Below are positions 25,237 to 33,658 of a stretch of 64,000 nucleotides of DNA, piece after piece. How positions within the stretch are numbered: the stretch's first letter is position 1; each line of letters begins with the position of its first letter. A program made the position numbers and the translations under genes. The stretch covers positions 124,001-188,000 of the forward strand of contig NZ_LDZY01000004.1 in the NCBI RefSeq assembly GCF_001029285.1. The letters run 5' to 3'. Origin of the DNA: Desulfosporosinus acididurans (lineage in GTDB: Bacteria > Bacillota > Desulfitobacteriia > Desulfitobacteriales > Desulfitobacteriaceae). The notes under the pieces were generated by a model, which searched no databases, had not been told where the DNA came from, and worked only from the letters and a program-made list of their open reading frames with translations.

Positions 25237-26073
25237 GTGTTTATGAACGTCGAAGAACGAGAAATGTATGACTTCGCTAAACTCTTAATGTATTCTGCGG
25301 GGTCGAAGCTGAAACAAGAGCGCCGACAATCCGTCATTAAGGTTAAGGAAAAGACGTCTCAGATGGACCTGGTCACAGAACATGATTTACTTATTGAGAA
25401 ATACCTCATTGATGCTATTCTAAGTAACTATCCAGATCATAATATCCTTGCTGAGGAAAGCAGGGAACAGATTTGTTCGAAGCATAATGATGATTATGCG
25501 TGGGTTATCGACCCTATTGACGGTACGGTCAATTATTATAGGTTTGGCAAGGATTATGCCATATCCCTCGCTTTATATAAAAATGAAAATCCGATTTTTG
25601 GTTTAGTTTATGATGTCGCCAATAGCGAGATGTTTAGCGCAGGTCATGGTGAAGGAGCAATCATCAATGGACTCCCTTTAGACGCTCTGCCGGATTCCCA
25701 TGATAAGCTGAGCAAGGCGGTTGTTGGTATTAGTTTGAGAACTATGAGAGAATTCGCAAGTTTGGGTATGGATGTCATGGGGATGTTGTCCCAGGCCCAG
25801 GCCTATAGATATTTGGGCTGCGCCTCTCTGGAAATATGTAAAGTTGCCAACGGTGAATATGATTTGTTTATTTCGTCTAATGTCCATCAATGGGACATTG
25901 CCGCCGCCAGGATTTTTCTCGAACAACGTGGGGGAGAAGTTCTTATTCGAAGAAACAATGAGGACAGATCACCTTTTGGTAAATTATTAGTAGCTGCTTT
26001 TCGCTCGCCGTTAATATGGACAGAGGCTCGCGAATATCTTCCCCTTTGCCTGAGAGATAAGTTTGACGCGTAA
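25237..26073 (+). CDS. inositol-monophosphatase-family phosphatase
   Basis: Mg-dependent, Li-sensitive-type sugar or nucleotide phosphatase. Metal-site motifs are complete: LAEES (Glu73-Glu74), IDPIDGTVNY (92-97) and QWDIAAA (Asp220). 278 residues. The family includes SuhB, CysQ and fructose bisphosphatases, so the substrate cannot be read from sequence. Placement between a 2H and a PHP phosphoesterase at the end of a C-P lyase cluster suggests a phosphorylated ribose such as ribose 1,5-bisphosphate. GTG at 25237 is 6 bases after AAAGG; an in-frame ATG lies two codons on. Confidence 0.85.
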   Translation: MFMNVEEREMYDFAKLLMYSAGSKLKQERRQSVIKVKEKTSQMDLVTEHDLLIEKYLIDAILSNYPDHNILAEESREQICSKHNDDYAWVIDPIDGTVNYYRFGKDYAISLALYKNENPIFGLVYDVANSEMFSAGHGEGAIINGLPLDALPDSHDKLSKAVVGISLRTMREFASLGMDVMGMLSQAQAYRYLGCASLEICKVANGEYDLFISSNVHQWDIAAARIFLEQRGGEVLIRRNNEDRSPFGKLLVAAFRSPLIWTEAREYLPLCLRDKFDA

Positions 26074-26141
26074 TTTGCAGATAAAAAACATCGGTTCCTA
26101 TTTAAAATGGGAGTCTCACGAATGGATAAAAGGGTGATTTT

Positions 26142-26378
26142 ATGCTTCAATATGAAGAAATAATAAGAGAAGAGTCAAAGAGCATTTGTCGAGTATTAAC
26201 GTCCTATATGACAGAGAATGAGGCTTCGGTTTTTTCTGAAGACGTTGTTTTATTGAAGGAGAACTTTGGTAACAATCAAAATTCGTTCTTAAAAAGGGCT
26301 ATTACGATTGTTCGGACCGTGGTATTGATTCTTGCAGCATTAGCATTTCATTATTTTTTTCTGCTGCGATTCTTTTAG
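26142..26378 (+). CDS. small single-span membrane protein
   Basis: 78 residues: a charged N-terminal part rich in Glu and Ser, then one hydrophobic segment at about 52-76 (VRTVVLILAALAFHYFFLL) ending in an Arg-Phe-Phe tail. This is a tail-anchored topology. I do not recognise it. ATG is preceded by AAAAGGG. It lies between the IMPase-family and PHP genes, in the same direction. Confidence 0.55.
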   Translation: MLQYEEIIREESKSICRVLTSYMTENEASVFSEDVVLLKENFGNNQNSFLKRAITIVRTVVLILAALAFHYFFLLRFF

Positions 26379-26547
26379 CGTTAACAATAAGCTAGCTAAA
26401 TGATAGACGGCTGTGCAGCCGGACACTGATCACTTATAGTAGCTTTTTGTAACTTTGTTGGAACGAGCATCTCATTAACCGTATTTTTAAGGAATTAAAA
26501 GTTAACAGTTATTGAGAAAAAATGATTATAAAGGATGATTAGAAACT

Positions 26548-27408
26548 ATGATTGACTTACATGTTCATACGAAAATTTCTGATAATTCCTTAAGTATTGA
26601 TGAAGTCATCAGACAGGCAAAAGAAAAGGGAATTACTCATCTTGCCATTACAGATCATGATACCACAAAGGGGTTAAACGATGCTTTGTGCCTGGGAGCC
26701 GATTTAGGTGTTACCATCGTTCCGGGCATAGAAATATCAGCTTACGATTACGAGAGGAACAAGAGAGCTCATATTCTGGGTTTATATATCGAACCGGGCC
26801 ATTCTTCTCTGGATCGTCTTTGTACGCCTTTAATTGAAAGCAGGAAGCAAGCATCCTACGATATGTTCCTTAAGATTCTTGCGGCGGGGTATGAAATAAC
26901 CTGGGAGGATGTTCTGAAGTATGCTGGGGGGACTGGCGTTTATAAACAGCATTTAATGCATGCCTTATTGGATAAGGGGTATTGTGAGGCCATTTATGAT
27001 GACCTATATAAAAAACTTTTTCACCGTGGAAGTAGTACGCACCCCCAAGGTGAAGCCTTTGTTCCGTTAGAATACGTTGATGTTCGAGAGGCGATTCAGG
27101 CTGTTAGAGAAGCAGGAGGAATCCCTATTCTTGCCCATCCGGGACAACTGGATAATTTTGATGCCATTGATGAGTGGGCAGAAGAAGGACTTGGCGGGAT
27201 CGAAGTTTTTCATCCCAGCCATAATGACACTGACCGACGCCAATCCCTGCATTATGCACAGAAGCATAACTTAGTGATTACAGGCGGTTCGGATTTTCAC
27301 GGTTTTTATAGTGAAAAACCGGTAGAGTTAGGGTGTCCGGAATTGGGGCCAGAGTGTATTAAAGAACTTTCCTTAAGCTTAAAGAGTGCTTTCGCGAGCA
27401 TAGTTTAG
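26548..27408 (+). CDS. PHP-domain phosphoesterase closing the phn cluster
   Basis: Metal-dependent phosphoesterase of the PHP fold. Metal-ligand motifs occur in order: MIDLHVHTKISD, ITDHDT, VPGIEIS, AHILGL, ILAHPG and GGSDFHG. An insertion of about 90 residues after the first half is typical of the TrpH/YciV-type group. 286 residues. From memory, a PHP enzyme (PhnPP type) linked to a phn cluster in Eggerthella hydrolyses the cyclic ribose phosphate made by PhnJ; this protein may do the same or finish the step begun by the 2H protein. RNase AM-type activity on RNA 5' ends is the main alternative. ATG follows AAAGGATG; terminator at 27508. Confidence 0.85.
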   Translation: MIDLHVHTKISDNSLSIDEVIRQAKEKGITHLAITDHDTTKGLNDALCLGADLGVTIVPGIEISAYDYERNKRAHILGLYIEPGHSSLDRLCTPLIESRKQASYDMFLKILAAGYEITWEDVLKYAGGTGVYKQHLMHALLDKGYCEAIYDDLYKKLFHRGSSTHPQGEAFVPLEYVDVREAIQAVREAGGIPILAHPGQLDNFDAIDEWAEEGLGGIEVFHPSHNDTDRRQSLHYAQKHNLVITGGSDFHGFYSEKPVELGCPELGPECIKELSLSLKSAFASIV

Positions 27409-27444
27409 TTTTAGACATCAACTTAGAACAGTAACAAAGAAAAC

Positions 27445-27481
27445 AGTGAACTTGTTCAGCTAAAGCTGAACATCGGGGCTT
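27445..27481 (-). repeat. palindromic intergenic repeat, copy E (reverse)
   Basis: AGTGAACTTGTTCAGCTAAA followed by GCTGAACATCGGGGCTT. The hairpin GTTCAGCT-AA-AGCTGAAC (27454-27471) is perfect. The second hairpin module is missing and is replaced by AAAAATCGAATAAA, which resembles the sequence at 3031-3046. Confidence 0.85.
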
Positions 27482-27507
27482 AAAAATCGAATAAAAATAT
27501 GATTTTG

Positions 27508-27553
27508 TAAAAGAGTGGATATGCTTCTATGGGAGAAGTTATCCACTCTTTTT
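27508..27553 (+). terminator. terminator of the phosphonate cluster
   Basis: AAGAGTGGATA and TATCCACTCTT form the stem, with an inner CTTCT/GAGAAG extension, followed by TTTT. It ends the run that began at phnG and also serves as a border to the leftward gene. Confidence 0.88.
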
Positions 27554-27624
27554 AATAAATTCGGATCATTTTTTAGTTTGCATTTGCCTTAAAGGACAAC
27601 CTAAGGGATTTAAAGAGTTTAAAC

Positions 27625-28536
27625 CTATTCCTTAGCCTTGTTTAGTGCCTTGAGCAAATGTCTAAGATCTTCGGGGAAAGGGGCGCGAATAACGAGAGGA
27701 AGTCCGGTGACTGGATGCAGAAAGGCGTAAACTGAAGAATGTAAGGCCTGACGGTTTATGAGTGAGGTGTCTCCACCATAAAGGTCATCTCCCAGCAGGG
27801 GATGACCTATGCTTTCACAATGGACTCTAATTTGATGCGTCCTCCCAGTCTCTAGGATAAATTCAAGCAAGCACGCTTCAGAATAACGGCGAATGACTCG
27901 ATAATCTGTTCGTGATGGTTCTCCAGTTTCTTGAATTTGGCGCTTGATAAAACTATTGGGAGCAAGACCAATTGGAGAATTAATAGTCCCGCTGTCTGCG
28001 CGCAGGTACCCGTGGACAAAGCCATAGTAACGCTTGTGAATGTGACCGCGCTCTAGCTGCCAAGCAAGTTGCTGATGGGCAAATTGATTTTTGGCAATGA
28101 TCACGACCCCGGAAGTATTGCGGTCAATTCTGTGAATGGGGCGAAAAAGTCTCTGCTCTCCTTTGCGCTCCCAGTAACCCATGACTGCATTCCCCAGGGT
28201 ATTATTAGGGTAACGTCGATTGGGGTGGACAACTTGTCCAACAGGTTTGTTGACAGCTAAAAGATAATCATCCTCATAGAGAATACTTAAGGGCAGATCT
28301 TCGCCCTGAATTGGCGATTCTTCTTCCGCAAAAAGCTGGATAGTGAGAAGTTGACCTTCTTTGCCCCGTGCAGTTAAGTAAGTGAAACATCCGTCTACCC
28401 AGACCCGTTCTCCTTGTTTCAAATGTTGTAAAACTTTAAGCGAAAAATGAAATTTATGTTTTAAGATAGAAAGATATTTTTGACCGGCATCCTCCGGTTG
28501 TAAACGATATTCCCATAAGGTATTGACTGAGTTCAT
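27625..28536 (-). CDS. RluA-family pseudouridine synthase
   Basis: Converts uridine to pseudouridine in rRNA or tRNA. The catalytic motif HRIDRNTSGVVIIAK holds the essential Asp; QLERGHIHKRYYGFVHG and GRTHQIRVHCESIGHPLLGD are family blocks. An S4-like N-terminal part precedes the catalytic domain. About 303 residues from ATG at 28536, which has GGAGG 5 bases before it; an ATG at 28560 would add eight residues but lacks a ribosome site. Exact RNA target unknown (RluD/YlyB-like). Confidence 0.92.
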   Translation of the reverse strand: MNSVNTLWEYRLQPEDAGQKYLSILKHKFHFSLKVLQHLKQGERVWVDGCFTYLTARGKEGQLLTIQLFAEEESPIQGEDLPLSILYEDDYLLAVNKPVGQVVHPNRRYPNNTLGNAVMGYWERKGEQRLFRPIHRIDRNTSGVVIIAKNQFAHQQLAWQLERGHIHKRYYGFVHGYLRADSGTINSPIGLAPNSFIKRQIQETGEPSRTDYRVIRRYSEACLLEFILETGRTHQIRVHCESIGHPLLGDDLYGGDTSLINRQALHSSVYAFLHPVTGLPLVIRAPFPEDLRHLLKALNKAKE

Positions 28537-28744
28537 AGCGGCCTCCATCTTCATCAACATAAATTGAAGTGTATTAAAGGTTCATTTCGGACATAATGCG
28601 TTAATAAAAAGGAAAATGCTAAGGTATGAAGAATATACATACAAACTATTTACTGGTAAATGACCTTAAAATCATTTCTGTTATTGAGATCATTGTGCAC
28701 AGCAATGAGCAATTTAAGGATATCATGTCAGTAGAACAAAGCGA

Positions 28745-28773
28745 TTGACATCAAAAACCATTATAACTATGAT
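28745..28773 (+). promoter_or_regulatory. sigma-A promoter of the aminopeptidase gene
   Basis: TTGACA, 17-bp spacer, TATGAT, about 22 bp before the GTG start, giving a very short leader that still includes AAGGAGG. Confidence 0.8.
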
Positions 28774-28795
28774 TTTAGTCTAAGGAGGCCCTATC

Positions 28796-29911
28796 GTGAA
28801 AGATCCGCGTTTTGAAAAACTAGCCGATTCTTTAATTAATTATTCTATCGCCCTGAAACCTGGAGAAAAAATTCTTATTGAAGTCATTGGAACAGGTATT
28901 CCACTTGCCCAGGCTCTTGTACGGCATGCTTATCAAGCTGGAGGGGTGCCTTTTGTATCTGTCATTAATCATACTCTAATGCGAGACTTATTAAAAGAAT
29001 TCACGGTCGAGCAAGCTGAGGCCATGGCCCGCTGGGACCTTGCAAGAATGAAAGAAATGCAGGCCTATATAGGAATTCGGGCGGGAGAAAACGCTAACGA
29101 GTGGGCAGACGTTCCCGGTGAATCTCTGAAATCATATTCATCCTTTTATCAAAAGAAGGTGCATACTGAACAGCGCGTTCCCCACACTCGTTGGTGTGTC
29201 TTACGGTATCCCAACGCTTCTATGGCACAGTTAGCATCCATGAGTCTGGAAGGATTTGAAAATTTCTACTTTGACGTCTGTAACCTAGATTATGGTAAAA
29301 TGTCCTTGGCGATGAACCTGCTCAAGGACTTGATGGAGAAAACCGATCAAGTACGAATTGTTGGACCGGGTACTGATTTAGTCTTCTCGATTAAAGGAAT
29401 GCCGGCGATTAAATGTGACGGACGCATGAATATTCCTGACGGGGAAATCTATACAGCGCCTGTTAAGGAATCGGTAAACGGGCGGATCAGTTATAATACC
29501 CCTTCTTTGTTTCAAGGATTTACCTATGAAAAAATTGTCTTGGATTTTAAAAACGGTAAAATCATTAAGGCCGTCGCCAATGATACGCAGCGGATTGAAG
29601 ATGTCTTCAATACCGATGAAGGGGCACGGTATGTGGGGGAATTTGCCCTCGGAATAAATCCATACATCTTAAACCCAATGCTGGACACCCTTTTTGACGA
29701 GAAGATCGATGGAAGTTTTCATTTCACCCCCGGTTCCTGCTACGATGACTGTTACAACGGCAACAAATCAGCCGTTCACTGGGACTTGGTGTGTATACAA
29801 AGACCGGATTATGGCGGTGGTGAGATTTATTTTGATGAAAAGTTAATTCGCAAAGATGGCCGTTTTGTTTTACCGGAACTGGAAGTGTTGAATCCGGAAA
29901 ATCTGAAATAA
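28796..29911 (+). CDS. M29-family aminopeptidase
   Basis: Metal-dependent aminopeptidase of the AmpS/PepS/aminopeptidase T family, cytoplasmic peptide breakdown. The N-terminal half contains ALKPGEKILIEV; the C-terminal domain has the family's metal-ligand region: FNTDEGARYVGEFALGIN, DEKIDGSFHFTPGSCY, and SAVHWDLVCIQ. 371 residues, slightly shorter than the 410 of many homologues. GTG start 6 bases after AAGGAGG. Own promoter at 28745. Confidence 0.92.
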   Translation: MKDPRFEKLADSLINYSIALKPGEKILIEVIGTGIPLAQALVRHAYQAGGVPFVSVINHTLMRDLLKEFTVEQAEAMARWDLARMKEMQAYIGIRAGENANEWADVPGESLKSYSSFYQKKVHTEQRVPHTRWCVLRYPNASMAQLASMSLEGFENFYFDVCNLDYGKMSLAMNLLKDLMEKTDQVRIVGPGTDLVFSIKGMPAIKCDGRMNIPDGEIYTAPVKESVNGRISYNTPSLFQGFTYEKIVLDFKNGKIIKAVANDTQRIEDVFNTDEGARYVGEFALGINPYILNPMLDTLFDEKIDGSFHFTPGSCYDDCYNGNKSAVHWDLVCIQRPDYGGGEIYFDEKLIRKDGRFVLPELEVLNPENLK

Positions 29912-29988
29912 CGTTGTCTATGACCTTGGTCGTAAGCCGCATTTAGGAATTGAGCGGGGGCTTACTGAATTCAAATGGAGGCGGTTCG

Positions 29989-30390
29989 ATGGTTAATAAG
30001 TTGCTATCCATTATCTTAGGTGCGGTTTTATGGGGTCTGGGTACTTACATTAATATTGTTGTTGCCATCGCCAAGTACGGATTGCCGGCTTTTTTGGCGG
30101 GAGTACTTCTTGCTCTGGGGTTTTTAGCCACTAAAGCTTTGTCAGAAGAAAAGACAAGTATAGATTTATGGATTATTATTCTCAGAGGCTTAGCTGTAGA
30201 ATCGCTTCTTTTTCCCCTGGCCAATTTGGCGATGGTTTATTTGCTGGCAAAAGGTTTTCCTTTTGAGGAAACGAGAGCCGTGTTAATTGAAAGCGGCCTA
30301 ATTGCTGTTATTTTAGCAGGAGTATTTTTCTTTAATGCGCATTTATTGAACACGAAGATTCGCCGCTGGCGTATGGGAATAAAAAAGTAA
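29989..30390 (+). CDS. small integral membrane protein of unknown function
   Basis: About 133 residues with four predicted membrane segments (near 4-24, 27-47, 60-85 and 95-120) and a basic tail (KIRRWRMGIKK). No recognised domain. I chose ATG at 29989, just behind GGAGGCGG; an in-frame TTG at 29950 has no ribosome site. Lies between the aminopeptidase and the lipid kinase in the same direction. Confidence 0.65.
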   Translation: MVNKLLSIILGAVLWGLGTYINIVVAIAKYGLPAFLAGVLLALGFLATKALSEEKTSIDLWIIILRGLAVESLLFPLANLAMVYLLAKGFPFEETRAVLIESGLIAVILAGVFFFNAHLLNTKIRRWRMGIKK

Positions 30391-30427
30391 GTGGTTTAAC
30401 TATGGAAGAGGAGTCGGATTTATAACA

Positions 30428-31309
30428 ATGTCGAATAAACGCTTGCGTTTAATCTATAATCCTTACGCTGGACGGTGTAAGTTAACAGGTCAATTAGATT
30501 CGGTGATACGTATTTTTCAAGAAAGCGGACATGATGTATGTATTCATCGAGCCTGTTCTCCGGAAGACATTGAAGAGACTGCTTTACAAAGCAGTGATGT
30601 TGATTGTCTGGTAATTGCCGGAGGAGACGGGAGTATTCACCAAGTGGTTAATGGTTTGGTAGAAATTCCGGCATCCCAACGTCCAGCCTTAGGAATTTTG
30701 CCTGTAGGAACAGCCAATGATTTGGCTTATGCTCTCCATCTGCCTAAAAGTGTTCCTGAAGCCTGTAAGGTAATTGGACGAGGAAATATTTACAATATAG
30801 ATACGGGTATGGTCAATAATCGTTATTTTGTTAATGTTGCCAGTGCAGGACTTTTAACAGATGTTTCGCAAAAAGTGGACCTGAGAGTAAAAAACTCTTT
30901 GGGTCAGTTAGCCTATTTTCTGAAAGGGATTGAGACGCTTCCTTCATACCGGCCTTTCGGAGTAGAGTATGATCTTGATGGAAAGCATTATAGTGAAGAA
31001 ATTATTCTTTTTCTAGCTGTTAATGGTCTTTCCGTTGGGGGAATTAGGCAACTAATGCCCAGAGCGTCTTTGTCTGACGGAAAGTTGGATATTTTAATGG
31101 TCCCACTTGTTGGTTGGCCGGAAACTCTTCGAATTCTTCTGAGAGTTTTACGCGGAGAACAGGTAAGTACCCCCAAAATGAAAGAATTTCAGATCTCAGA
31201 ACTAACGATTCATACTGATCGGCTCATAACCTCGGATCTTGACGGGGAACATGGCCCGGAAAGCCCTTGGCATATCTGTGTTGGCCCCAAAATTTCTGTG
31301 TTTTGTTAA
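30428..31309 (+). CDS. diacylglycerol/lipid kinase (YegS/BmrU family)
   Basis: Phosphorylates diacylglycerol or a related lipid using ATP, recycling it to phosphatidate. The DAGK catalytic motif is clear: NPYAGR at the start, VIAGGDGSIHQVVNGL (about 62-76) and LGILPVGTANDLAYAL; GKLDILMVP and SDLDGEHG fall in the C-terminal beta-sandwich. 293 residues. Downstream CCA-adding enzyme gene follows after 50 bp. Confidence 0.93.
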   Translation: MSNKRLRLIYNPYAGRCKLTGQLDSVIRIFQESGHDVCIHRACSPEDIEETALQSSDVDCLVIAGGDGSIHQVVNGLVEIPASQRPALGILPVGTANDLAYALHLPKSVPEACKVIGRGNIYNIDTGMVNNRYFVNVASAGLLTDVSQKVDLRVKNSLGQLAYFLKGIETLPSYRPFGVEYDLDGKHYSEEIILFLAVNGLSVGGIRQLMPRASLSDGKLDILMVPLVGWPETLRILLRVLRGEQVSTPKMKEFQISELTIHTDRLITSDLDGEHGPESPWHICVGPKISVFC

Positions 31310-31361
31310 TTTTGGCCTTGAGGCTTGACAGTGATTTTAAAGGTTAAATGGGGGGGACTTG

Positions 31362-32747
31362 ATGCTTGGCTCATCCTTTCAACAGGAAGTTTTAAAACGT
31401 CTAAGCCTAATTTGTCCTGTTTATTGTGTCGGCGGTGCAGTGCGAGATGCAGAACTGGGAATACCTAACAAAGATGTGGATGCTGTCGCTGCCCTGCCCC
31501 CTGAAGAAATCTTTAACCTTTTAACCCATTGGGGCTATACACCTCATTTGCTGGGCGCAAAACTACAAACGATAAGTTTGTTTCAGGAGTCGGATCGCTT
31601 AGACTTAGTCTCCTTCCCCGGTGAGCTTGAAAGGGATGCTCTGCGTCGTGATTTTACGATTAATGCCATCTATCAAGATGTTAACACAGGGGAAATAGAG
31701 GATCCTTTTCAGGGTCTGAGTGACTTGAGAAATCGGTATTTACGAACTTGCGGCAATCCTTCCGAGCGATTTGAGGAAGATCCTTTAAGGGTTTTGCGAA
31801 TGATACGCTTTGCTGTTAAATACGGCTTAAGTATAGAGAATGAGACCTGGCAGTCGGCAGTTATCTTTGTCCCTCAACTTTCAGAGGTTTCCAAAGAACG
31901 AGTTACTGAAGAATTGGGAAAAATCTTGGTTTTAGAGAATATTGCTCAGAGCCTTTCACTATTAGATCGGATTGGATTTTTCCAACTATATATTCCTGAA
32001 CTATTCAGGCTTAAAGGATTGGCCCAAAATCGCTTTTATACTAAAGATGTGTGGGATCACACTTTGAAGGTGGTTCAGTATAGCCCAGAGCAGATAACTT
32101 TACGTTTAGCAGCTTTATTTCATGATCTGGGAAGATGGCAAACCGTCGGCAGAGAGAAAGGACATTATTTTCCTCACGATAAAGAAAGTGCCCGGCTTTC
32201 GCGGGAAATTTTTTCCCGCTTTCGTTGGAGTATGGTTCTTCCCGGGGGGGCTCATGGGGAACAAGAAGTTGAATATCTCGTAAGGCATCATAGTCTGGGG
32301 TCTCGTACCTTTAGAAAGGAATTGAGAGGAGAAGCTGATTGGCGGAAGGTATCCTTTAAAGCACGCTGTTTCGCTTGGAAGATTGGCTGGAACGGCCAGT
32401 TTTTTGATCCTCTTAGAGTCGAAAATTTACTAAAACTGTGGCTGGCGGATCTTCAAGGCGGAAGGCAAGTATACTGGGATAATTTTGAACGGTATACAAG
32501 AATTCAAAGTGAGGTAAGGGCTGCTTCGTTATGGATAACTGAGCGAATAAAGACTCTGGATTGGAAGGTATTCACTCAATTTGTTCAGGAAAAAGGCTTA
32601 AGAGGTAAGAGCTATGGACGATTTAAAGAACAGGTGCGCAGAGTCCTTATACGATGCCCAGAGTATTGTTTGAATGATACCACCTTTCTGGAAGCAGAAT
32701 ACCAGACTTATTTACTGAGAGATGCTCAGCGTTTGGGGCAGCTATAA
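31362..32747 (+). CDS. cca: CCA tRNA nucleotidyltransferase with HD domain
   Basis: Adds or repairs the 3' CCA of tRNA. The nucleotidyltransferase motif VYCVGGAVRDAELGIPNKDVDAV (catalytic Asp pair) is near the N-terminus, RRDFTINAIYQD follows, then the RFEEDPLRVLRMIRFA segment; an HD phosphohydrolase region with LAALFHDLGRW lies about residue 245. About 461 residues. ATG at 31362 is behind a run of seven G. Could also be a poly(A) polymerase, which shares the fold; the HD domain favours CCA activity. Confidence 0.88.
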   Translation: MLGSSFQQEVLKRLSLICPVYCVGGAVRDAELGIPNKDVDAVAALPPEEIFNLLTHWGYTPHLLGAKLQTISLFQESDRLDLVSFPGELERDALRRDFTINAIYQDVNTGEIEDPFQGLSDLRNRYLRTCGNPSERFEEDPLRVLRMIRFAVKYGLSIENETWQSAVIFVPQLSEVSKERVTEELGKILVLENIAQSLSLLDRIGFFQLYIPELFRLKGLAQNRFYTKDVWDHTLKVVQYSPEQITLRLAALFHDLGRWQTVGREKGHYFPHDKESARLSREIFSRFRWSMVLPGGAHGEQEVEYLVRHHSLGSRTFRKELRGEADWRKVSFKARCFAWKIGWNGQFFDPLRVENLLKLWLADLQGGRQVYWDNFERYTRIQSEVRAASLWITERIKTLDWKVFTQFVQEKGLRGKSYGRFKEQVRRVLIRCPEYCLNDTTFLEAEYQTYLLRDAQRLGQL

Positions 32748-32824
32748 GGAATTTAACCTTGTGAGACAATTAAATATCTTATCTGAATAGAGTGAAGATT
32801 GAGCTCTAAAAGGAAAAATATGTC

Positions 32825-32853
32825 TTGACCGGTAGCGACGATAAGTTTATAAT
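32825..32853 (+). promoter_or_regulatory. sigma-A promoter of the rubredoxin-flavin reductase gene
   Basis: TTGACC, 17-bp spacer, TATAAT, ending 24 bp before the ATG at 32878. Confidence 0.85.
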
Positions 32854-32877
32854 TACTGCTAAAAAAGAGGTGCTTTT

Positions 32878-33525
32878 ATGGAGAAGCGTTGGCGATGCAA
32901 CGTATGTGGTTATATACATACGGGCGATAATCCGCCTGAAGTTTGCCCTGTTTGTAGTGTTGATGCTAGTAATTTTGAGCTGGTAACAGGTGACCCTGAA
33001 TTGAACGCAACCTCAAATGTCAAATCGGCAGCGAAGATTGCCTCGTCTCAATCGGACGGTCCCCAGGTCATTCGCCAAGCACTTTATAAGATTTCTTATG
33101 GCCTTTATATTATTACGGCTGAAGCCGATGGAAGAGATAATGGACAATGTGCCAATACATGTTTTCAAGTGACATCGGATCCGGCGAGATTAGCGATTGG
33201 CATTAATAAATCAAATTTTACGCATGAACTAATCCAAAAAAGCGGGAGATTTGGAGTATCCGTTTTAAGCCAAACAGGTCAGGACTATGCTCGTAAGTTC
33301 GGATATCGTTCAGGGCGTGACGCGGATAAGTTTGAAGGAGTAGCAGTTCATCGCGGGGAATCGGGTGTTTTGCTGCTTGATGATGTACTTGCTACAATGG
33401 AAGCTAAAGTGGTAGGCCAACTCGATGCGGGAACTCATACCCTCTTTTTGGCGGATGTTATTGCGGCTGAGATCCTTCAAGAGGGAGAACCGATGACCTA
33501 TGCCTTTTTTAGAGCCAGCAAATAA
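32878..33525 (+). CDS. rubredoxin-flavin reductase fusion (Hrb-like)
   Basis: Electron carrier between NAD(P)H or flavin and oxygen-reducing partners such as rubrerythrin or flavodiiron protein. Residues 1-38 form a rubredoxin-like domain (CNVC at 7-10, CPVC at 23-26), then after a linker residues 60-215 form an FMN-binding flavin reductase domain (YKISYGLYIITAEADGRDNGQCANT). The domain order, rubredoxin first, is the reverse of the Moorella high-molecular-weight rubredoxin as I recall it. The short, rubrerythrin-type iron knot lacks the longer loop of free rubredoxins. 215 residues, own promoter, terminator at 33554. Confidence 0.9.
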   Translation: MEKRWRCNVCGYIHTGDNPPEVCPVCSVDASNFELVTGDPELNATSNVKSAAKIASSQSDGPQVIRQALYKISYGLYIITAEADGRDNGQCANTCFQVTSDPARLAIGINKSNFTHELIQKSGRFGVSVLSQTGQDYARKFGYRSGRDADKFEGVAVHRGESGVLLLDDVLATMEAKVVGQLDAGTHTLFLADVIAAEILQEGEPMTYAFFRASK

Positions 33526-33553
33526 AGGCTGCAGGAATCTATAGAAAAAAGTG

Positions 33554-33596
33554 ATCAGGCTAATTCGTGTAAAACAGAATTAGCCTGATTCTATTC
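33554..33596 (+). terminator. terminator after the Hrb-like gene
   Basis: Perfect 13-bp stem ATCAGGCTAATTC (33554-33566) with GAATTAGCCTGAT (33577-33589), followed by TCTATTC. Confidence 0.75.
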
Positions 33597-33658
33597 ACAA
33601 ATCCATAAAGGTTTTTGGTAGTGGATCAGTGGATAAATTAGGTGTTAGGGGGATCATT

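Noticed and set aside
28626-28748. Open frame of 40 codons before the aminopeptidase gene
   Set aside because: The nearest AAGG abuts the ATG, the composition is A+T-rich without protein-like pattern, and the frame runs into the -35 box of the next promoter.
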